A program made the position numbers and the translations under genes. A stretch of DNA of 11,114 bases, from the NCBI GenBank assembly GCA_021414185.1, contig JAIOOZ010000548.1, positions 1 to 11,114 of the forward strand, written 5' to 3'. This stretch comes from Betaproteobacteria bacterium (GTDB lineage Bacteria > Pseudomonadota > Gammaproteobacteria > Burkholderiales > SG8-41). The notes below the pieces were generated by a model that saw only the letters and a list, made by a program, of their open reading frames with translations, searched no databases and was not told the DNA's origin. This document shows positions 6,817 through 11,114 of this stretch, in pieces; positions within the stretch are counted from its first letter, which is position 1; the number at the start of each line of letters is the position of its first letter.

Positions 6817-7732
6817 ATGGGATGGGCACCGCTTCGATCAGTTGCTCCGCGACGGCGGCGCCATTGATGCGCGTATTGTCGCGCGCGACGTAGAGCCGGT
6901 GGCCGACGACCGGCGGCACTATGGCCTGCACGTCCTCGGGCAGCACCTGGGTGCGGCCGTGCATCATCGCCCACGCTCGTGCCGCATTTAGCAGCGCAAG
7001 GGAAGCGCGCGGCGACAGGCCGTTGACGTAATCCGGCGATTTGCGCGTGTAATCGACGAGTGCCTGCAGATAGTCCAGCAAAGCGCCCGAGGCATGGACT
7101 TCGCGCGCGGCACGTTGCAGCACCGCGAGTTCCTCGGGTTGCAGGCATGGCGCGAGTTGCGGCAACAATTCGCGGCGGTCCACGCCTTGCAGCAGGGCGC
7201 GCTCTGCGAGGGCATCGGGATAGCCGAGCTCGATGCGCATCAGAAAGCGGTCGAGCTGGGATTCAGGCAGCGGAAAAGTGCCGATCTGGTGCGAAGGATT
7301 TTGCGTGGCGATGACGAAAAACGGCTCCGGCAGCGGACGCGTTTCGCCTTCGGCCGTGACCTGGTGTTCTTCCATCGCTTCCAGCAGCGCGCTCTGGGTC
7401 TTGGGTGTGGCGCGGTTGACTTCGTCGGCGAGGATGACCTGCGAAAATATCGGCCCCGGGTGAAAGCGGAAATTGCTGGCTTCGCGGTCGAAAATCGAGA
7501 CGCCGAGAATATCGGCCGGCAACAGGTCGCTGGTGAATTGTATGCGCTGAAAATGCAGGCCGAGCGTCGTCGCGAGCGCGTGCGCCAGGGTGGTTTTACC
7601 GACGCCGGGAATGTCCTCGATCAGCAAATGGCCGCGCGCAAGCAGGCAGGCGATGGCGAGCCGTATCTGGTGTTCCTTGCCGAGGATGATCTTGCCGACC
7701 TGGCTTGTTACTTTTTCGAGTTGCTGATTCAT
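6815..7732 (-). CDS. MoxR-family AAA+ ATPase
   Basis: Cytoplasmic ATPase thought to act as a chaperone that assembles or activates partner proteins, usually those encoded beside it. It has 305 residues, a typical length. The Walker A motif is GVGKTTLA (43-50), Walker B is VILADEVNRA (99-108, DE at 103-104), the sensor 1 region is FFVIATQNP (138-146), an arginine-finger region follows in LPESQLDRFLMRIELG (155-170), and the sensor 2 region is GLSPRASLALL (238-248). These are the features of an active MoxR ATPase. ATG at 7732 gives the usual N-terminus. It lies 52 bases after the GNAT gene on the same strand and 34 bases before DUF58; the moxR-DUF58-tgpA order is common in Proteobacteria and supports a shared envelope role. 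I see no convincing -35/-10 pair directly upstream, so it may be co-transcribed with the GNAT gene. Confidence 0.95.
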   Translation of the reverse strand: MNQQLEKVTSQVGKIILGKEHQIRLAIACLLARGHLLIEDIPGVGKTTLAHALATTLGLHFQRIQFTSDLLPADILGVSIFDREASNFRFHPGPIFSQVILADEVNRATPKTQSALLEAMEEHQVTAEGETRPLPEPFFVIATQNPSHQIGTFPLPESQLDRFLMRIELGYPDALAERALLQGVDRRELLPQLAPCLQPEELAVLQRAAREVHASGALLDYLQALVDYTRKSPDYVNGLSPRASLALLNAARAWAMMHGRTQVLPEDVQAIVPPVVGHRLYVARDNTRINGAAVAEQLIEAVPIP

Positions 7733-7784
7733 GGTTTTCGCAATTGTAACTTGCCCGTGAAATTCAGGCCTGATTTCTCGATCA

Positions 7785-8318
7785 TCAAACCTGCAATTCC
7801 TTGGTTACCTGCATTTGGCGCGGGTCGTGCGGATCCATCGCGGCATGAAAGCCCAGCGTGCTGACGAAATGCAGCATCTTGCTGTTGCTCGAAAGGACTT
7901 CGCCGACCATTTTCTTCAGGCCGCGGCTGCGCGCTGCTTCGATCAGGAGCTGCATCAGTGCCTTGGCTATGCCTTTTCTTTGCCAGGCGTCGCTCACCAC
8001 GATGGCGAATTCGCAGTCTGTGCCGTTCGGGAACACAACGTAACGGCCGACTGCGATCTCGACTTCCTTCCCGCTGCGGCGCGTGACGGCGATCAGTGCC
8101 ATCTGGTTGTGGTAATCGATATCGGTCATCTGCTTGAGCATTTGCGGCGACAGTTCGCGCAGCATGTCCATGAAGCGAAAATAGCGCGCCTCGTCCGACA
8201 GGCCGCGCACGAACTCCTGCTCGATATCCGCGTCGGCGATGCGGATGGGCCGCAGCGTGACCGCTGTGCCGTCAGCAAGCGTGATCGTTTTGACCAGGTG
8301 AGCAGGGTAGGATTGCAT
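7785..8318 (-). CDS. Stand-alone Pat-type GNAT N-acetyltransferase
   Basis: Predicted acetyl-CoA-dependent acetyltransferase. The sequence resembles the C-terminal GNAT domain of bacterial protein lysine acetyltransferases (Pat/PatZ): VTLRPIRIADADIEQEFVRGLSDEARYFRFM at 20-50, IDYHNQMALIAV at 67-78, CEFAIVVSDAWQRKGIAKALM at 102-122 with the acetyl-CoA loop QRKGIA (113-118), and a C-terminal NSKMLHFVSTLGF. Glu103 is the likely general base by analogy with Pat. The large NDP-forming acyl-CoA synthetase-like part of Pat is absent, so this is the single-domain form of 177 residues. I chose ATG 8318 because homologous proteins begin near SYPAHLV and because an extended -10 box lies just upstream; an in-frame TTG at 8399 would give 204 residues but would sit upstream of that promoter. 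No ribosome binding site is obvious. It is divergent from a deacetylase-fold gene, so a regulatory acetylation role is a reasonable inference. Confidence 0.85.
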   Translation of the reverse strand: MQSYPAHLVKTITLADGTAVTLRPIRIADADIEQEFVRGLSDEARYFRFMDMLRELSPQMLKQMTDIDYHNQMALIAVTRRSGKEVEIAVGRYVVFPNGTDCEFAIVVSDAWQRKGIAKALMQLLIEAARSRGLKKMVGEVLSSNSKMLHFVSTLGFHAAMDPHDPRQMQVTKELQV

Positions 8319-8344
8319 GCGCAGGGCAGATGGCAGGGAGGGGG

Positions 8345-8372
8345 ATTCTAGCAGGCTGAAATGCTGCGTCGA
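8345..8372 (-). promoter_or_regulatory. Putative promoter of the GNAT gene
   Basis: On the minus strand TGCTAGAAT (TG at 8353-8352, TAGAAT at 8350-8345) is an extended -10 box. TCGACG (8372-8367) lies 16 bases upstream as a weak -35. Transcription would start near 8338, about 20 bases before ATG 8318, which supports the shorter reading of the gene. Confidence 0.45.
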
Positions 8373-8400
8373 ATTCGCAGCGACAATGGCTGCTAACAAT

Positions 8401-8429
8401 TAGACAACCTCGTGCGTCAAGCATAATAT
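8401..8429 (+). promoter_or_regulatory. Putative promoter of the deacetylase-fold gene
   Basis: TAGACA (8401-8406, five of six to the -35 consensus) is separated by 17 bases from TAATAT (8424-8429, four of six to the -10 consensus). Transcription would start near 8436, roughly 30 bases before the TTG start at 8467. Confidence 0.4.
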
Positions 8430-8466
8430 CAAGGCGTTACTTCATGCCTATGGTACGCGAGCCGAT

Positions 8467-9390
8467 TTGACTATCGCTTTCATTACGCACCCGGATTGCC
8501 TGTTGCACGACATGGGACCCATGCACCCCGAGTCGCCGGCGCGGCTGCGGGCGATCGACGACCAGTTGATTGCTTCGGGACTAGGCAATTTCCTGCTGCA
8601 CGCCGAAGCGCCGCTGGCTCAGCACGAACACCTGGAGCGCGTGCATGCCGCAGGCTATATCGAGTCGATTGAAAGCAGGGCGCCGCATTCGGGAATGATA
8701 CATCTCGACCCGGACACCGCAATGTGTCCGGATACGCTGAAGGCAGCACAGCGCGCGGCGGGTGCCGCGGTGTTGGCAACCGACATGGTCATGAAAGGCG
8801 AGGCGCAGTCCGCGTTTTGCAGCGTGCGTCCGCCCGGGCACCACGCCGAGCGCAGCCGCGCAATGGGGTTTTGCCTGTTCAATAACGTGGCGGTCGCTGC
8901 TGCGCATGCGCTGGAACATTACGGATTGCAGCGCGTAGCCATAGCCGATTTCGACGTCCATCACGGCAACGGCACCGAGGAAATTTTTCGCGATGACGAG
9001 CGCGTGCTGATGGTATCCACTTTCCAGCATCCGTTTTATCCCTATAGCGGCATTGAGCGGCATTCCGAGCGCATGGTCAATATTCCGCTTGCTGCGTACA
9101 GCGGGGGCAAAGAGTTCCGCGCCGCGGTGGAAACGCATTGGCTGCCCGCGCTCGAGCGGTTCAAGCCTGAAATGCTGTTCATCTCGGCGGGTTTCGATGC
9201 CCATCGCGATGACGACATGGCAATGCTCAAGCTCGTTGAAGCGGATTATGCGTGGGTCACGCAGCAGTTGAAGGCGGTTGCCGATAAATACGCGCAAGGG
9301 CGTATCGTGTCATCGCTCGAAGGCGGCTACGAACTCCATGCCCTTGGGCGCAGCGTCGCCACCCATCTCAAGGCGCTGGCGGAGATTTAG
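8467..9390 (+). CDS. Histone-deacetylase-fold hydrolase (class II HDAC / AcuC / acetylpolyamine amidohydrolase family)
   Basis: Zinc-dependent amidohydrolase predicted to remove acetyl groups from lysines, polyamines or related amides in the cytoplasm. The 307 residues match single-domain bacterial members. The family motifs are complete: HPESPARL (20-27), RPPGHHA with the catalytic pair His125-His126, DFDVHHGNGT with zinc ligands Asp163 and His165, SAGFDAH with the third ligand Asp244, and LEGGYEL with the transition-state Tyr288. An active enzyme is therefore expected. The start is TTG at 8467, since no in-frame ATG lies upstream in the intergenic region; it overlaps the stop of a six-codon frame beginning at ATG 8450. 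The ribosome binding site is weak. The gene is divergent from a Pat-type acetyltransferase, which suggests but does not prove a shared target. It converges on the DUF498 gene with 3 bases between stops. Sequence alone cannot separate protein from polyamine substrates. Confidence 0.94.
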   Translation: MTIAFITHPDCLLHDMGPMHPESPARLRAIDDQLIASGLGNFLLHAEAPLAQHEHLERVHAAGYIESIESRAPHSGMIHLDPDTAMCPDTLKAAQRAAGAAVLATDMVMKGEAQSAFCSVRPPGHHAERSRAMGFCLFNNVAVAAAHALEHYGLQRVAIADFDVHHGNGTEEIFRDDERVLMVSTFQHPFYPYSGIERHSERMVNIPLAAYSGGKEFRAAVETHWLPALERFKPEMLFISAGFDAHRDDDMAMLKLVEADYAWVTQQLKAVADKYAQGRIVSSLEGGYELHALGRSVATHLKALAEI

Positions 9391-9393
9391 AAC

Positions 9394-9765
9394 TCAGCCC
9401 AGCAGCACCGCAGCGACCACGTTGCGGCCTTCCGCGGTCAGGATGTTATAGGTGCGGCACACCGCGGCGTTGTCCATGACTTCCAGCCCGATCTGCGCCG
9501 TATGCAGGCAGCGCGTGAGTTCAGGGCGCGGGAAGCGCAGCGTGGCACCAGTGCCGAGCAGCACGATCTGGGGTTTGAGCGCGAGCAGGTCTTCGAAATG
9601 TTGTGCGCTCAGATGCTCGAAGTCGCTCGCCGGCCAATCCTCGACCAGGCGCTCGGGCGTAACCAGCAGGCTTTTCGCGAAGCGCACGCCATTGATAGCG
9701 ACGTAGCCGGCGCCGTGACCGGTGAAAAGGTTGTGTCCGGCCGGGGTCTGGAGGTGGAATTTCAC
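9394..9765 (-). CDS. Mth938-like (DUF498) domain protein
   Basis: Small soluble protein of the Mth938/DUF498 fold, the family that includes the mitochondrial complex I assembly factor NDUFAF3; its bacterial function is unknown. The 123 residues are the normal length. INGVRFAKSLLVTPE (24-38), IVLLGTGATLRFP (67-79) and GLEVMDNAAVCRTYNILTAE (93-112) are the recognisable family segments. The start is GTG at 9765; no clear Shine-Dalgarno sequence precedes it. A perfect TATAAT lies upstream on its strand at 9809-9804. It is divergent from alaC and ends 3 bases from the stop of the deacetylase-fold gene. Confidence 0.88.
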   Translation of the reverse strand: MKFHLQTPAGHNLFTGHGAGYVAINGVRFAKSLLVTPERLVEDWPASDFEHLSAQHFEDLLALKPQIVLLGTGATLRFPRPELTRCLHTAQIGLEVMDNAAVCRTYNILTAEGRNVVAAVLLG

Positions 9766-9776
9766 TGCAAACGGAT

Positions 9777-9809
9777 TTGCCGCGGGAGGTCAGGTCGGAT
9801 AAAATTATA
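9777..9809. promoter_or_regulatory. Overlapping divergent promoters for alaC (+) and the DUF498 gene (-)
   Basis: On the plus strand TTGCCG (9777-9782) and TAAAAT (9800-9805) are 17 bases apart, giving a transcript start near 9812 for alaC. On the minus strand a perfect TATAAT lies at 9809-9804, overlapping the first -10 box by two bases, though without a good -35. A short inverted repeat, GCAAA-CGGA-TTTGC (9767-9780), covers part of the plus-strand -35. Confidence 0.5.
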
Positions 9810-9847
9810 CGCTTTTTCACGCCCTTAGCCGCTTTTTTGAGAATCAC

Positions 9848-11032
9848 ATGGAAGAATTCGCCCGCATAAAACGCCTGCCTCCCTACGTATTTAATATTAC
9901 CGGGGAACTGAAGGCGGCCGCCCGCAAGCGCGGCGAGGACGTGATCGACCTGTCGATGGGCAATCCGGACGGTCCGACGCCACAACACATTGTCGACAAG
10001 TTGATCGAGTCGGTCCGGCGCCCCGACACCCATGGCTATTCCGTATCCAAAGGCATCCCGCGGTTGCGGCGCGCGATCTGCAATTGGTACAAGACCCGCT
10101 TCAATGCGGATTTCGATCCGGATTCGGAAGCGATCGTCACCATCGGCTCCAAGGAAGGCATTGCCCACCTTGCGCTGGCGACGCTGGACCGCGGCGATAT
10201 CGTGCTGGTGCCTAACCCGAGTTATCCGATTCACATTTATGGTCCGGTAATAGCCGGCGCCGACATCCGGCATGTGCCCATGGTGGCGGGGGTCGATTTC
10301 TTCGAAGAGCTAGAGCGCGCGATCCGCGATTGCTATCCGAAGCCGAAGATGCTGATCTGCAACTTCCCGGGCAATCCCACCACCCAGTGCGTGGACCTGG
10401 CATTTTTCGAGCGTTTGATTGCGATTGCGCGCGAACACCAGATTTATGTCGTGCACGATCTGGCGTACGCCGACATCGTGTTCGACGGTTACCGCGCGCC
10501 ATCCATCATGGAAGTGCCGGGCGCGCGCGACGTTGCGGTCGAATTCTTCACGCTGTCGAAAAGCTACAACATGGCGGGCTGGCGCGTCGGCTGCATGGTC
10601 GGCAATCGCGACCTCGTTACCGCGCTCGCGCGCATGAAAAGCTACCACGACTACGGCACGTTCACCCCTATCCAGGTCGCCTCCATCATCGCGCTCGAAG
10701 GTCCGCAGGAGTGCGTGGCGGAAGCACGCATGAAGTACCAGAAGCGGCGCGACGTGATGTGCGCCGGCCTGCATGCGGCGGGATGGCAGGTCGAGATTCC
10801 GCAAGCGACGATGTACGTGTGGGCGAAAATCCCGGAACAGTACAAGGCAATGGGCTCGCTCGACTTCTCAAAGAAGCTGCTGGAGGAGGCGCACGTCGCG
10901 GCGTCGCCGGGCATCGGTTTCGGCGAGTATGGCGACGATCACGTGCGTTTCGCGTTGATCGAGAACGAAGCCCGTACCCGCCAGGCAGTGCGCGGCATCA
11001 AGGAAATGTTCCGCAAAGATGGACTTCTTTAG
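9848..11032 (+). CDS. alaC: Alanine transaminase AlaC (class I/II aminotransferase)
   Basis: Pyridoxal-phosphate enzyme predicted to interconvert pyruvate plus glutamate and alanine plus 2-oxoglutarate in the cytoplasm. It has 394 residues and resembles E. coli AlaC (YfdZ) closely along its length: RLPPYVFNIT (9-18), SMGNPDGPTP (36-45), RPDTHGYS (58-65), VTIGSKEGIAHL (97-108), VPNPSYPIHIYG (121-132), VHDLAYADIV (202-211) and KSYHDYGTFTP (264-274). The PLP lysine is Lys238 in TLSKSYNMAGWR, with Asn176, Asp204 and Tyr207 as cofactor-binding residues. Arg367 in HVRFALIEN is the likely carboxylate-binding arginine. ATG 9848 has only a weak GAG upstream. Its promoter probably lies at 9777-9805. 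No terminator is visible after the stop; a tandem repeat follows within eight bases. Confidence 0.95.
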   Translation: MEEFARIKRLPPYVFNITGELKAAARKRGEDVIDLSMGNPDGPTPQHIVDKLIESVRRPDTHGYSVSKGIPRLRRAICNWYKTRFNADFDPDSEAIVTIGSKEGIAHLALATLDRGDIVLVPNPSYPIHIYGPVIAGADIRHVPMVAGVDFFEELERAIRDCYPKPKMLICNFPGNPTTQCVDLAFFERLIAIAREHQIYVVHDLAYADIVFDGYRAPSIMEVPGARDVAVEFFTLSKSYNMAGWRVGCMVGNRDLVTALARMKSYHDYGTFTPIQVASIIALEGPQECVAEARMKYQKRRDVMCAGLHAAGWQVEIPQATMYVWAKIPEQYKAMGSLDFSKKLLEEAHVAASPGIGFGEYGDDHVRFALIENEARTRQAVRGIKEMFRKDGLL

Positions 11033-11039
11033 GAAAAGC

Positions 11040-11069
11040 GAGAGACGAGAGGCGAGAGACGAGAGGCGG
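11040..11069 (+). repeat. Tandem 14-bp repeat, copy B, with a possible inverted partner
   Basis: Two identical units GAGAGACGAGAGGC (11040-11053 and 11054-11067) are followed by GG. The block matches copy A at 6723-6752 in 29 of 30 bases. Twelve bases further on, CGTCTATCGCCT (11081-11092) is complementary to AGGCGAGAGACG (11050-11061) at 11 of 12 positions, so this copy may also form a hairpin with a 19-base loop. The remaining bases to the right edge show no gene start. Confidence 0.8.
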
Positions 11070-11114
11070 ATTTTCAAACCCGTCTATCGCCTTGCGCCCG
11101 GCGTCTTTCCGAAA

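Noticed and set aside
8319..8399. TTG 8399 as the start of the GNAT gene, adding 27 residues
   Set aside because: GAGG upstream is reasonable, but the added residues are not family-like and the best promoter box (8350-8345) lies inside this stretch. It remains a possible alternative.
9521..10273. 250-codon minus-strand open frame across the DUF498-alaC junction
   Set aside because: It is antisense to alaC, crosses the divergent promoter region, and runs out of frame through the DUF498 gene; it has no recognisable domain.
11040..11067. Tandem repeat considered as a CRISPR fragment
   Set aside because: The units abut without spacers, are only 14 bases long, and no cas gene is nearby.

Overview
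The window looks like ordinary chromosome of a GC-rich Proteobacterium, most likely a betaproteobacterium. The reasons are the surE-pcm-nlpD gene order, the strong resemblance of the last gene to the AlaC aminotransferase of Proteobacteria, and the moxR / DUF58 / transglutaminase trio. I see eleven protein genes, no RNA genes, no transposase or integrase, and no CRISPR array. Start codons are unusually varied: five of the ten genes whose start is visible are best read from GTG or TTG.

Layout. (1) 1-1144, minus strand: 3'-truncated family III (CaiB/BaiF) CoA-transferase. (2) 1145-1425: divergent intergenic region with a perfect extended -10 box pointing into surE. (3) 1426-3763, plus strand: surE, pcm and nlpD, each overlapping the next by 4 bases (GTGA, TTGA), a tightly coupled stationary-phase/envelope operon. 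rpoS, the usual next gene, is absent; a convergent gene begins 15 bases later. (4) 3779-8318, minus strand, read from the right: a stand-alone Pat-type GNAT acetyltransferase, a MoxR AAA+ ATPase, a DUF58 protein, and a TgpA-like membrane transglutaminase. The last three form a conserved envelope-associated operon. (5) 8467-9390, plus strand: a histone-deacetylase-fold hydrolase, divergent from the GNAT gene. (6) 9394-9765, minus strand: a small Mth938/DUF498 protein. (7) 9848-11032, plus strand: alaC, divergent from the DUF498 gene with overlapping promoter-like boxes.

Two features go beyond routine annotation. First, a purine-rich tandem 14-mer (GAGAGACGAGAGGC, two copies) occurs at the moxR-DUF58 junction and again after alaC. 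At the first site it faces a degenerate inverted copy, giving a roughly 94-base imperfect palindrome that covers the moxR stop codon and the DUF58 ribosome binding site, start codon and first 20 codons. Second, a lysine-acetyltransferase-like GNAT gene and a deacetylase-fold gene are divergent neighbours, which suggests a writer/eraser pair comparable to AcuA/AcuC. Neither amounts to a clearly new system on sequence alone.
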